DNA from: Chloroflexota bacterium
Lineage (GTDB): Bacteria; Chloroflexota; Limnocylindria; Limnocylindrales; CSP1-4
Assembly: GCA_027364875.1 (NCBI GenBank)
Contig: DAHXON010000010.1
Coordinates: 1 to 41,020, forward strand
Direction of reading: 5' to 3'
Length of the DNA stretch: 41,020 bases
The stretch's first letter is position 1; each line of letters starts with the position of its first letter. The translations under genes and the position numbers were made by a program. Of this stretch, positions 1-9,400 are shown piece by piece. The notes under the pieces were generated by a model. That model worked only from the letters and a program-made list of their open reading frames with translations, did no database searches and was not told the DNA's origin.

Positions 1-304
1 CCAAATCCGCCCGCCCCACCCAAAACCCCGCGACGTTCCACCGGAGCTGGAACTGAGTGAAGAACCCGCCGACCCGCCGGCCACTACGACAACCTGACAC
101 GTTCTGGCAGCTTAGCCGCCCATTCTTGCCCTCGACGATGGCGCGAGAGGCGGTACCTTGCAGACCCTGAACCCACCACCCGGCGCGCACCGCGACCTGG
201 CCGAACCGCCAGCGAAAGTCCGCCTCGGGGATGATCCAGCCGGCCGGGGCTTTGCAGTAAACTCCGTCCCCGCCAACCGCCACCTCAGGAGCGGAAGCCA
301 CTCG
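1..304. other. Gene-free left edge upstream of the ABC operon
   Basis: I see no convincing gene here. An imperfect-looking stretch near the edge contains a small perfect inverted repeat (GTTCCA at 35-40, TGGAAC at 48-53, 7-nt loop) that could be the tail of an upstream transcription unit. A TAAACT at 258-263 is a possible -10 element for the ABC operon but I find no matching -35. Purine-rich GGAG/GGAAG sequence at about 289-299 is the likely ribosome binding region for the ATG at 305. Confidence 0.4.
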
Positions 305-1363
305 ATGCCGCCGCTGATCGAAGCCCACGGGCTGACCAAGAAGTTCCGACAGGCAGTCAAGGAACCTGGTCTCGCCGGGGCGCTCAAGCATTTCTTCGTC
401 CGTCAATATCGAGACAAGCTCGCCGTGGACCACATCGATCTCGCGATCGAACCCGGCGAGTCCGTGGCATACCTCGGACCCAACGGCGCGGGCAAATCCA
501 CCACGATCAAGATGCTCACCGGAATCCTCGTGCCGAGCTCCGGGAGCCTGATCGTCAACGGCCTCGTGCCGTACGAGAAGCGCCAGCGCAACGCCCGCAA
601 CATCGGCGTGGTGTTCGGCCAGCGGACCCAGCTCTGGTGGGACATCCCCGTCGTGGAGTCGTTCAACCTGGCTCGCGACATGTACGAGATCCCGGCGGAC
701 CGCTACAAGAAGAACCTGGGCGAGTTCACCGAGATGCTCGGCCTGGCCGAGTTCATGAACGTCCCCGCGGCCAAGATTTCGCTGGGCCAGCGGATGCGGG
801 CGGACCTGTGCATGGCCCTGCTCCACGACCCCAGGATCCTGTATCTCGACGAACCCACGATCGGCCTGGACATCGCGGTCAAGGACAGCATCCGCAAGTT
901 CGTCCGGGCAAGGGTCGAGGAATACGGGACCACCGTGATGCTCACGACCCACGACCTCGGCGACATCGAGGACATCTGCCGTCGCATCGTGATCATCGAC
1001 AACGGCAAGATCATCCACGACGGCGACCTCGCGACGCTCAAGGACACGTACGCCCGCGATCGAGTCATCCACTTCCAGCTCGCCCGCCCCGCCGAATCGA
1101 TGGCCGCGATCTGCCAGAAGCTGCCGGCCTGCGAGGTCGCGTCCGACGGGCTGCGCCTGTCCGTCCGGTTCGACCGGTTCGAGCATGCCGCCGGCGAGAT
1201 CGCCGGGGCGGTAATGCCGCTCGTCGAGGTCATCGACTTCCGGATCGACGAGCCCGAGGTCGAGGACCTGATCAGGCGGGTGTACCTCGGCCAGCTGAGC
1301 CTCGCCCCCGGCGACGAGCCCGAGCTGCGGTCGGCCAAACCGGCAGTCGTCGCGGAGGCCTGA
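305..1363 (+). CDS. ABC-2 type transporter ATP-binding protein
   Basis: 352-residue cytoplasmic ATPase that powers the two membrane subunits encoded next. Walker A GPNGAGKST lies near residue 60, the signature is the SLGQRMR variant typical of this exporter branch instead of LSGGQ, and Walker B is ILYLDEPTIGLD followed by the H-loop in TTHDLGD. About 100 residues after the nucleotide-binding domain form an accessory C-terminal region of the DUF4162 kind. The reading frame is open upstream to 158, but ATG 305 is chosen because the family begins a few residues before the conserved GLTKKF-like strand and purine-rich sequence precedes it. The stop is one base before the next start, so translational coupling is likely. 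Substrate cannot be told from sequence; related trios export drugs or amphiphiles. Confidence 0.93.
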   Translation: MPPLIEAHGLTKKFRQAVKEPGLAGALKHFFVRQYRDKLAVDHIDLAIEPGESVAYLGPNGAGKSTTIKMLTGILVPSSGSLIVNGLVPYEKRQRNARNIGVVFGQRTQLWWDIPVVESFNLARDMYEIPADRYKKNLGEFTEMLGLAEFMNVPAAKISLGQRMRADLCMALLHDPRILYLDEPTIGLDIAVKDSIRKFVRARVEEYGTTVMLTTHDLGDIEDICRRIVIIDNGKIIHDGDLATLKDTYARDRVIHFQLARPAESMAAICQKLPACEVASDGLRLSVRFDRFEHAAGEIAGAVMPLVEVIDFRIDEPEVEDLIRRVYLGQLSLAPGDEPELRSAKPAVVAEA

Positions 1364-1364
1364 C

Positions 1365-2168
1365 GTGTCGGGCTTGCGCAAGTACGTCTCGTTCGCCCGG
1401 ACGAGCCTCGAGATCACGTTCGTCTACAGAGCCGGCTTCGTCCTGAACATGATCGGCACGATCTTCTACGTCGTGGCGATGTTCTACCTGTGGCAGACCG
1501 TCTTCCTGGGCAATCCCGGGTCGCTCGGCGGCTTCACGTGGCCCGAGATGAAGGCCTACATCCTCGTCAGCTTCCTGCTGAGCTCTCTGCTGACCTGGTA
1601 CGACGAGTGGGTCATGAGCCAGGACATCCGCGAGGGTTACGTGGCAGTGGACCTGGCCCGGCCCTTCGACTTCCAGGCCAGCCGCTTCGCCCGGGCAATG
1701 GGCCCGATCATCTTCGAGGCCACCTCGGCCGTAGGTGTCGCCGCCGTCGTGGCCCTCGTGTTCGGCGGTGCGGCGCTGCCCGCCGATCCCGGGCGCGCGG
1801 CCCTCTTCGTCGTCTCGTGCGCTCTGGCGACGATCATCAAGTTCGGGCTCGTCTACTGCGTGTCGATGACTGCTTTCTGGACGACGAGCATCGAAGGCAT
1901 CATGGTCGGCCGCAGCGCCATCCAGAACATCTTCTCAGGCGCGCTGATCCCGCTCGTCTTCTTTCCGGATTGGCTGCAATCGGTCGCGGCCGTGCTGCCC
2001 TTCCAGGCCATGATCTCGACGCCCGCCCTCGTCTACCTTGGCAAGCTCGACGCGCAATCCACCGCCGTGGCGATAGGCGTCCAGGTCGTCTGGGCAGTCG
2101 GGCTCCTGTTCCTCGGCCGGCTGGCCTTCCGCCAGGCGGTCAAGGTGGTGACGATCCATGGCGGTTGA
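1365..2168 (+). CDS. ABC-2 family permease, first subunit
   Basis: 267-residue integral membrane protein with about six hydrophobic segments, starting at GTG one base after the ATPase stop. It resembles the ABC-2 family transporter proteins (Pfam PF06182 type): an N-terminal cytoplasmic helix, a first helix near residues 25-45, and a SxxIQNIFSGALIPL-like segment late in the protein that is characteristic of the group. It should form a heterodimeric channel with the next gene product. It overlaps the next gene by 11 bp, which supports a strict operon and stoichiometric synthesis. Export direction is inferred from the family. Confidence 0.88.
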   Translation: MSGLRKYVSFARTSLEITFVYRAGFVLNMIGTIFYVVAMFYLWQTVFLGNPGSLGGFTWPEMKAYILVSFLLSSLLTWYDEWVMSQDIREGYVAVDLARPFDFQASRFARAMGPIIFEATSAVGVAAVVALVFGGAALPADPGRAALFVVSCALATIIKFGLVYCVSMTAFWTTSIEGIMVGRSAIQNIFSGALIPLVFFPDWLQSVAAVLPFQAMISTPALVYLGKLDAQSTAVAIGVQVVWAVGLLFLGRLAFRQAVKVVTIHGG

Positions 2169-3024
2169 GATGCACCCGAATCGTTCGATCGTGGACGCGC
2201 TTGGGGCGGACCTGCGCGCTCGAGCGCACGGCGCTCGCCGTGGCGTCTACCTCTACTTCCGCTGCCTGGGCCAGCAGATGAAGGCGATCATGGCCTACGA
2301 GACCGACTTCATCGTCCTCCTGCTCTCGGCCGTCCTGGTCCAGCTGGCGGGCTTCGCGGTCATCTGGGCCATCTTCCAGCGAATTCCGAGCGTCAACGGC
2401 TGGACCTTCTGGCAGGTCGTGATGATGTACGCCCTGATCTTCGTGACCGAGGGCGTGGGCTCGCTCTTCTTCGAGGGGACGTGGCGTCTATCGAGCCTGG
2501 TCTACACCGGCCAGTTCGACCAGATGCTGCTGCGCCCCGTCTCACCGATCGTCCAGGTCCTCGCCGGCGCGGTGGGCTTCAACGGCCTGGGAAACCTCGT
2601 GACCGGCTTCGTCCTGATCGGCATCGCGGTGACCAACGTGCCGGTGGAGTGGACGCCGGGGCGGCTGCTCATGCTCGCCATCCTGATCGTGAGCGCGTCC
2701 GTCATCCGCGTGGCGATCAACCTGGCCTCGGCCGCGAGCACGTTCTGGATCCGCTCTCCGTGGAGCATGGTGCCGATGTTCGTCCACCGTCTCGGCGATT
2801 TCGCCAAGTACCCGATCACGATCTACTCGTACGCGGTCCAGGCGCTGATCGTGGTCGCGGTGCCGTTCGCGTTCGTCAGCTTCTTCCCAACGGCGTGGGT
2901 CTTCGGCGTGGACGCGTGGAGCCTGCCGGGGCTGCTCACTCCCCTCGTGGCGATCTACGCGGTGTTGATGTCGGTCTGGCTGTTCCGGGTTGGCCTGCGC
3001 CGCTACGAGTCGAGCGGCCACTGA
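2158..3024 (+). CDS. ABC-2 family permease, second subunit
   Basis: 288-residue membrane protein, second half-channel of the exporter. It carries about six hydrophobic segments and the FDQMLLRPVSP motif that is common in the second PF06182 subunit. The ATG at 2158 overlaps the previous gene; a further ATG at 2170 is possible. The N-terminal 40 residues are basic and probably cytoplasmic. It ends 109 bp before a tRNA gene, and I see no strong hairpin in between, so the operon may end by other means. Confidence 0.88.
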   Translation: MAVEMHPNRSIVDALGADLRARAHGARRGVYLYFRCLGQQMKAIMAYETDFIVLLLSAVLVQLAGFAVIWAIFQRIPSVNGWTFWQVVMMYALIFVTEGVGSLFFEGTWRLSSLVYTGQFDQMLLRPVSPIVQVLAGAVGFNGLGNLVTGFVLIGIAVTNVPVEWTPGRLLMLAILIVSASVIRVAINLASAASTFWIRSPWSMVPMFVHRLGDFAKYPITIYSYAVQALIVVAVPFAFVSFFPTAWVFGVDAWSLPGLLTPLVAIYAVLMSVWLFRVGLRRYESSGH

Positions 3025-3133
3025 GGTCGGCGGGGGGGCAGGGCGGCGCGAACCCGGCCGCAACGTCGGCCGGCCGGGGATGGCCCGACTCTGAATCCCC
3101 GGCGTCCTGTGCTAGACTGCCCCTCGCTCGCGT

Positions 3134-3209
3134 GGGGATGTAGCTCAGCTGGGAGAGCACCGCGTTCGCATCGCGGGGGTCAGGGGTTCGAGTCCCCTCA
3201 TCTCCACCA
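3134..3209 (+). tRNA. tRNA-Ala (anticodon CGC)
   Basis: Cloverleaf folds by eye. Acceptor GGGGATG (3134-3140) pairs with CATCTCC (3199-3205) with one G-U; the D arm contains TAGCTCAGCTGGGAGAG; the anticodon stem CCGCG/CGCGG encloses loop TTCGCAT with anticodon CGC at 3167-3169 (codon GCG). The T arm has GGGGTTCGAGTCCCC. ACCA (discriminator plus CCA) at 3206-3209 is encoded. Confidence 0.97.
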
Positions 3210-3358
3210 ACTCCTCCGAGCATCCAGCCGAGAACGACGACGACGATGCCGCCGGCGATGCTGCCGGCGACGTCCAAGCAGGTCACGCGATGGCCCACTT
3301 GGCTTGGAGGAGGAGCCACCGGACCGCAAGCGGCTTTTCCTCGGTCTCCCGGACGGAC

Positions 3359-4126
3359 TCACAGCTCAGCCACCCGCGGCGCCGCCGCTTCCGTCCTGGA
3401 TTGCGGCAACCACACGTCGATCTTGAGCCGTCCATCGGTCACATGTGAGATCGCAACACCAGCCTCGCCGATCGCCCTCTGGAGTTCGACGTGCATTTCA
3501 TGTGGGAGGGTATAGAGCCCTACCGGCGCCTCACTCGTGACTTGGAGCCTCACGTGGGCAATTGCCCAAAAGCCACGGAGCACCGGGCGGAAGACCCTCA
3601 ATGTCACCTGGATCGGACCTGTGGGAGTGGTCGAGCGCGCCACGGACAGGACCGTGCGGACCAGCGCAGTCGCCCCATCCTGCGGTAGATCGACGACTAT
3701 GGGAGACACACCGACCTCAAGGCGCAGGTCTGGGCGCGTCCCCCTTTCCCTTGCAATCTCGTCGGCCACGAGTTCGGTGAGGTCGCACTGTTCGCCGTTA
3801 ACCCGAACGCCCTTACCGGACAACGCCGCCATTGGTGCCAAGATCCTAGACATCCTTTCCGCGGCCAGGATGGTCTCCTTGAACGCCCAAATGGTGTCGT
3901 CCGGGTTGGCAGTCTCCAGGACCAATCCGCCAAAACCGCCGAGAGACGTACAGATGTTGTGCAAATCGTGGTGTGCCTGCGCAAGTACGTAGGCCAACAT
4001 CTCCGCCTGATCCTCGGCGGCCTGCAGCTCGTCAACTAGGTTGGCCACGAGCTCCGACTGGTAGAGGCGCGAGTCCTGGGCGGGATCTGCCCCCTCAGTC
4101 CCGTCGTCCCGCTCAGGCCCTGGCAT
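3359..4126 (-). CDS. Histidine-kinase-like protein with degenerate ATP-binding domain
   Basis: 255 residues, soluble, no membrane segment. Residues 25-100 look like a dimerisation/phosphoacceptor helix pair: a coiled stretch, then an H-box AHHDLHNICTSLGGF with the likely phospho-acceptor H53. The C-terminal half has the size and ending of a HATPase domain (VGLYTLPHEM... then a KIDVWLP strand), but the position of the N-box reads LVRTVLSVARS, without the Mg-binding Asn, and no DxGxG motif is visible. It may therefore be a phosphotransfer protein like Spo0B or ChpT, or a divergent kinase. ATG 4126 is chosen over 4177 because it overlaps the upstream regulator by only 14 bp. The tight overlap argues it partners with that regulator. 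Confidence 0.7.
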   Translation of the reverse strand: MPGPERDDGTEGADPAQDSRLYQSELVANLVDELQAAEDQAEMLAYVLAQAHHDLHNICTSLGGFGGLVLETANPDDTIWAFKETILAAERMSRILAPMAALSGKGVRVNGEQCDLTELVADEIARERGTRPDLRLEVGVSPIVVDLPQDGATALVRTVLSVARSTTPTGPIQVTLRVFRPVLRGFWAIAHVRLQVTSEAPVGLYTLPHEMHVELQRAIGEAGVAISHVTDGRLKIDVWLPQSRTEAAAPRVAEL

Positions 4127-4733
4127 CGACCCATCCCTCACGGAGCGCCAGCACCGCAAGCTCGACCCGATTGGCAATCCCGTAGCGATCGAAGAGACGA
4201 CGCAGGTGGGTCTCTACAGTCCGGCTTTCGATCCCAAGCGCCGCTGCTATCTCCTTGTTTGCAGAGCCATTCACGAGCAGCGTGAGCACCTGTCGTTCCC
4301 GAGCGGTCGGGCTGCGTGGACCGCGCCTTACAAGCGCGAGCACTTGCTGCGAGAAGGCAGTGCGGCCCGCAGCGACAGAACGGATGCCGGCCACCACGGC
4401 ATCGAGTGACTCGTATTTGTGCACATAGCCAGCGGCGCCATTCTCGACCGCCGCCGACACGATGTCGGGTCGAATGTGAGCCGAGAGGAAGACGACTCTG
4501 GGGCCCGTCGGGCCTAGCTCGAGCGGAAAGTCGAGTGACCACTCGTGGTCGGCTAGCTCGGCGTCGGCGAGCACGATGCTGGGTTGCTCGCGCGCGACCA
4601 ACTCCCGGGCTTCCGCCAGTGTCGTGACGACGCCCACGACTTGAATGCCGGGCACGGCGCTGAGCGCGGCCGCGAGGCTCGTCCCGACCACTCTGTGGTC
4701 CTCGAGCACCGCCAGCCGAATGACCTCGCCCAC
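4113..4733 (-). CDS. NarL/FixJ-family response regulator
   Basis: 206-residue two-domain transcription factor. Receiver: acidic pair E11-D12, phospho-acceptor D57 in VLADAEL, S84 and K106 at the conserved switch positions. A LuxR-type helix-turn-helix follows (PTARERQVLTLL ... NKEIAAALGI ... VETHLRRLF). GTG 4733 is preferred over ATG 4799 because AGAGGGG lies 7 bases upstream and the receiver normally begins here. Its 3' end overlaps the degenerate kinase gene, so both are made from one transcript. It is divergent from the stand-alone receiver gene at 4866; the 132-bp gap should carry both promoters. Confidence 0.92.
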   Translation of the reverse strand: MGEVIRLAVLEDHRVVGTSLAAALSAVPGIQVVGVVTTLAEARELVAREQPSIVLADAELADHEWSLDFPLELGPTGPRVVFLSAHIRPDIVSAAVENGAAGYVHKYESLDAVVAGIRSVAAGRTAFSQQVLALVRRGPRSPTARERQVLTLLVNGSANKEIAAALGIESRTVETHLRRLFDRYGIANRVELAVLALREGWVDARA

Positions 4734-4865
4734 CAGGCACCCCTCTGTCGTGGAGAACCCGTAACGGCGCGTGCGTGCCGCCACGTTCCCCGAAGGCATC
4801 GGCGGCCCGAGCCTGGACAGAAGGGCGGCGAGCAGGTGCGTCGCTTCGAGTGTAAGGGGTGCAAG

Positions 4866-5228
4866 GTGGCCGTTCTCGTCGTCGATGATGATCCGCTCAT
4901 CTGCTCGGTTGTCGCCCGTGTCCTTGCGCGGGCTGGACGAGAGGTGCAGACCTGCCCCGACGCCGACTCGGCGCTGGTGGCGTTCGACTCGACCGCGGAG
5001 CCATTCGAACTGCTGCTGACCGACGTCTCGATTCCGGGTGAACTCGACGGCATCGCCCTTGCGGCGCTTGCATCCGAACGCTGCCCGCAGCTACCGATCG
5101 TGATCATGTCGGGCAATGCAGAGTCGCTCGCTCGAGGGGGCGCGCTGGCCGGCGTGGCGGCCACACTTGCAAAGCCGTTTACCCTCGCCGAACTCGGCGC
5201 CGTGCTTGAACTAGCAGGCCGGCCGTGA
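4866..5228 (+). CDS. Stand-alone receiver domain protein
   Basis: 120-residue single REC domain without an output domain. The acidic triad D7-D8-D9, phospho-acceptor D53 in LLLTDVSIPG, the Ser in IMSGNAES and K103 in LAKPF are all present, so it should be phosphorylatable. GTG 4866 is chosen because AAGGGG sits 6 bases upstream and the domain starts immediately; the frame is open further 5' but that part overlaps the opposite gene. Such CheY/Spo0F-like proteins act in phosphorelays or bind partner proteins. Its kinase is not determined; the neighbouring degenerate kinase and the CheB-CheR kinase are candidates. Confidence 0.85.
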   Translation: MAVLVVDDDPLICSVVARVLARAGREVQTCPDADSALVAFDSTAEPFELLLTDVSIPGELDGIALAALASERCPQLPIVIMSGNAESLARGGALAGVAATLAKPFTLAELGAVLELAGRP

Positions 5229-5310
5229 AGGCCCCGGTTGACGTCCGCCGCGTCTTATCAGCGCGCCGTTGCCGGCGGCTCCGCTGCCGGCGCTAGGAAT
5301 CGGCCGTGGC

Positions 5311-5757
5311 TCAGCTTCGGGCCGAGAGCGACGCCTCCAGCTTCACGATCTTGTCCAGCATCTCGTTGATCGCCTTGTCCTGTTCGAGCAGGTGGGCCTG
5401 GATCTGCTGCGACTCGTGGAACGTGGCGTCGGCATCCTGGTAGGTCATATCCGCTCGCTTGTCCGAGGCTCGAGACAGGATGTTCTGGCCGACCATGATG
5501 ACCGAGAGCATGACCAACTGGATGAACGTCTGGCTCACCCACTGGATGAGCAAGAGCGGACTGCCCGTGGCCGACGGAAGCGCCACCAGCGCGAGCACCG
5601 CGAAGGCATAGGCGCACCACATCGTCCCCACGACCGTGGTCAGGATGAGAGCCACCTTGCCATTGAAGCCGACGTGCTCGTCGGTCGTCTTGGGTGGCTT
5701 CGATTCCTTGTGCTTGGCGATGTGCGGGTGCGGGACGTGCGTGTAGGTGATGCTCAT
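5311..5757 (-). CDS. DUF1003-like small membrane protein
   Basis: 148 residues. A basic, His-rich N-terminus (about 35 residues) is followed by two hydrophobic helices (near 35-60 and 65-90), a SVIMVGQN turn resembling the PLIMMSQNR motif of DUF1003 proteins, and a C-terminal amphipathic helix (DADATFHESQQIQAHLLEQ...) likely to be a coiled coil. AAGAGGAT precedes the ATG at 5757. It lies 86 bp downstream of the second NarL regulator on the same strand and could be co-transcribed. No enzymatic role is known for the family. Confidence 0.8.
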   Translation of the reverse strand: MSITYTHVPHPHIAKHKESKPPKTTDEHVGFNGKVALILTTVVGTMWCAYAFAVLALVALPSATGSPLLLIQWVSQTFIQLVMLSVIMVGQNILSRASDKRADMTYQDADATFHESQQIQAHLLEQDKAINEMLDKIVKLEASLSARS

Positions 5758-5843
5758 GACGATCCTCTTGCGAGCTGCGGGCGGCACCTCGATCGGCACC
5801 GCACGATCGGTTCGCACATATTCGCGCCTGGAACGAGCGAACG

Positions 5844-6452
5844 CTACCGATCCGCTTGGAGCCAACCCTGTCTTTGGGCCACATTGACCAGAGACGTCCG
5901 GCTCGAAACGTCGTACCGGTCGAACATCCGCCGCAGCTGGCTCTCGACCGTCTTGATCCGGAGCGACAGGCGCTCGGCGATCTCGGCGTTGCTCAGGCCC
6001 TCGGCGACGAGGGCCAGGATCTGGGCCTCGCGCGGGGTTGGCGATCGAAGGGCGGTGCGCGCGGCCCGGCGCACTTCGACCGGAAACGCCGTGCCACCGG
6101 CGGCGACCGTGCGAACGGCCTTGAGGATCTGCTCGATCGTCGCCATCTTGGAGAGGTAACCCTTCGCCCCGCGCTCCACCGCCGCGACGTAGTAGCTCGG
6201 ATATGAGTACGCGCTCAGGATGATGAACGCCGGGCCCGGGGTGTGGCGGGACAGGACCTCGAGCCCGTCCACGGTCCCGGCCAGGCGGATGTCGCACAGA
6301 ACGACGTCGGGGGCCTGGGACTCCAGGAGGCGATCCGCCTCGACGCTGTCCCGGGCAGTTCCAACGACCAGCACATCGGACTCGTCCCTCATCAAGGCCG
6401 TCAGGCCGTCGGCGATGGCGGGATGATCCTCGATGATCGCGACCCTGATCAT
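5844..6452 (-). CDS. NarL/FixJ-family response regulator, partner of the CheB-CheR kinase
   Basis: 202 residues. Receiver with E8-D9, phospho-acceptor D54 in VVLCDIRLAG and K102 in LSKMAT; C-terminal LuxR-type HTH (PTPREAQILALVAEG ... NAEIAERLSL ... VESQLRRMF). Its ATG overlaps the stop of the 1091-residue kinase gene by 4 bp, the usual sign of a cognate kinase-regulator pair. It shares overall design and the RRMFDRY-type helix with the regulator at 4113, so the two are probably paralogues. Target genes are unknown; the envelope/stress genes on the other side of the kinase are plausible targets. Confidence 0.93.
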   Translation of the reverse strand: MIRVAIIEDHPAIADGLTALMRDESDVLVVGTARDSVEADRLLESQAPDVVLCDIRLAGTVDGLEVLSRHTPGPAFIILSAYSYPSYYVAAVERGAKGYLSKMATIEQILKAVRTVAAGGTAFPVEVRRAARTALRSPTPREAQILALVAEGLSNAEIAERLSLRIKTVESQLRRMFDRYDVSSRTSLVNVAQRQGWLQADR

Positions 6453-9400
6453 TCAGTGGTCCCCCCTGCCGGCCGTGCGCCACGCCTGGCTGCGGGCTTG
6501 CGGAGCGGGAGCCGTACGACGACCGTGGTTCCCTTGCCCACGGTCGACTCCGCCTCGATGACCCCACCATGTGCGGTCACGATCTCGCGAGCGAGGTAGA
6601 GCCCCAGACCCAACCCGCCGGACGCCTTCTGCCCGAGTTGCGTATACGGCTGGAACAGCAGCGGCAGCATGTCCGCTGGGATCCCCGGACCCTGATCTCT
6701 GACCTCGACGATGGCGGCCGACGGGGACCGACTCACGGTTACGTCGATTTCCGGCGAGCTCGACGCATGCTCCACGGCGTTGGAGAGGAGATTGACGAAG
6801 ACCTGCTCCAGGCGACCTCGATCCGCCTGGACGAGGATCCGCTTGGGATGCTCGGATATGCGGATGGCCGGGGCGTTCGGAAGGAGCGCGGCAGTCTCGG
6901 CCGCGTCGCGGACGACCGACACCAGATCCACGGACGCGACCGCGAGCTCGAACCGGCCGGCCTGGATGCGACTCACGTCGAAGAGGCGCTCGACGAGCTC
7001 GCCTACCTGCCGGGTCTGGGCGAGCGCCCGGGCCGCATAGGTGCGAGCCTGCGCGGAGCTTTCCGGGCCAAGCCCCCGTTCGACGAGCTGCAGGTACCCG
7101 TGCAACGCGGCCACCGGGGTCTTGAGCTCATGACCCGCCGCGGCCATCAATCGTTCCAGGCTCAGTCGCATGGTCCGCTCGGAGAGATCCCGGATCGTCA
7201 GCACGCCGCCCCAGGTCCGGTCGCCGGCGGTGAGCGGCTCCGCCACCGCTTCGAACCAGCGTCGCGTTCCGTCCGCCGAGGAAACCGCGAACTCCATTCG
7301 GAACCGCTCGCCTCGAGCCGCGCGCTGCTGCGGCCGGTCGGACGGAGGGATCGGTAGGCCGGCCACGTCCTGGGGTTCGATCTCGGCATTCGGGCCGCCG
7401 AAGAATCGATCGTAGGCGTCGTTGGTCGTCATGATCCGGCCTTCGTGGTCGACGGCGACGATGGCGTCGCCCAGACTGGCCAGGATCGATCGGAGACGGT
7501 CCTGTTCCTCCTGGGTATCCAGCCTCTCCCGTTCGAGTACGACCGCCTGGGCGCTCAACTCACCGGTCCGCGTGGCCAGATCCTCGTTCGCGACCCGCAA
7601 CTCCTCGACGCTCGCGGTCAGCTCCTCGTTGAGCGTTTCGAGCTCTTCGTTGGTGGCCTGGAACTCTTCGTTGACGGTTTCGACCTCTTCTCGGGTCGCC
7701 TGCGCGTCTTCGCTCGCCAGGAGCATCGCCTCGTTCGCGGATCGGAGCTCGGCGACGAGGGCCGTCAGTTCCTCGTTTGCCTGAAGAAGCCGGCCGTTGG
7801 TTGCTGCCACTTTCGCCAGCCGCTGCTTCGTCCTGAGGGCGGCCTGACGCTCCTGCTCGAGCGCCGTTACGTCTATGAGCTCGACCACGGCGCCTTCGCT
7901 ATCGCGCGCTTCACCGCGGTAGGGCCGCACCGTCGCTTCGAGGAAATGCGGCGCTTCGCTGGCGGCGTCCGCGGGCTCCGTTTCGAACACGGTCGAAGTC
8001 GTTCTGCCGGCCAGGGCTGAGTCGATCGCGGCGCGGATCGAGCTCGGCGGAAGAGCCTCCGCAAGATGGACGAAATCCTGGCCGTAGGCCGTGCCGTGTA
8101 TGCCGAGCATCTGGCGCGCCGCGGTGTTGATCCGGACGACGTAGTAGCGCGGATCGACGACGACGATGCCGACCGTCAGGTTCAGGAGCAGGTCGTCCGC
8201 CGACGCGGAGGACTCGGCCATGCGCCGGACGTCGCGATGGGTGACTCGAATGGCCTCGTCGAGTCGCGATCCCGCGGCCCGGCGCGGGCGGAGGACCGCA
8301 GGTCGCATCGGTGGGATCGCGTAGCTGCCCGCCAGTCGTCGGAAGACCCGCAGTGACGAGTGCTCCTCTTCGAACGGCTCCGGCAGAGCCAGGACGCTTT
8401 CGGACGCGCCGAGGGCCAGCCGGCCGCCGGGCCGCAGAGAGAAGGCGAAGGTCTCGAGGGCGACGCGCTGCATGGGCGAGGAGAAGTAGATCAAGACGTT
8501 CCGGCAGAGAAGGAGGTCGATTCTCGGGAAGGGAGCCCTTTCCGCGAGGTCGTGCTCTCCGAAGGCCATCACCGCTCGGAGGCGTTTGGCGACCGTGTAT
8601 CCGCCGTCCGACTTGACGAAGTAGCGGTCTCGAGTGCCCGCGGGCAGATGCTTGAGCGCGGCGGCGGGATACACGCCGCGGCGCGCAAAGGCGATCGCCT
8701 CGCGGTCGATGTCCGTCGCGAAGATGCGGACGTCCGGCCATGGCTCGTCTCCAAGAGCCTCGGCGACGATGATGGCCAGCGAGTAGGCCTCTTCGCCGGT
8801 CGAGCAGCCGGCCGACCAGATCCGGAGCTCCCGGCCTTCGCGCCGGGCATCCGAGATCAGCTCCGGAAGGACGCTGGCGCGGAGGTAGTCGAAGACCTTC
8901 GGGTCCCGGAAGAACTCGGTCACCTTGATCAGCAGGCTATTGAGGAGGCGCGCGTACTCTTCGGGATCGGTCTCGAGATACGCCGCGTAGGCGGCCAGGG
9001 TTGGCCGGGCAGTGGCGCTCATCCGGCCGTGCAGCCGGCGCAATATCGTGGCCGGTTTGTAGCTGCGAAAGTCGATGCCGCTTCTCTCGTGGATGCGGCC
9101 GAGGAGGGCTCCCAGTTCGTCCGTCTCGGCTGCCGCGGCGTGGCTTCCGGCTGCCAGCAGATCGCAGACGATCGGCCCGATCGCGTCCAGATCAGCCGTC
9201 GCGTCGACCAGAGACGGGGGGATTGAGCTCGGCATCGAGGGGAACATGGCGGTCGCGGGGTTCTCGATCACGACGGCCCCACCGGCGTTCTTGACGTGCC
9301 AGGCTCCAGAGGCTCCATCGGACCCGCTGCCGGTCAGGATCACGGCGATCAGCCCGGAACCGAAAACGCCGGCCGCGCTTTCGAACAGCACGTCTATCGA

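Noticed and set aside
158-304. Upstream extension of the ABC ATPase frame
   Set aside because: No homology-like sequence and no good binding site; the domain begins just after ATG 305.
5265-5295. GCCGGC-GGCTCCGCT-GCCGGC as bidirectional terminator between convergent genes
   Set aside because: The six-base palindrome is also a direct repeat, and no T-run follows on either strand.
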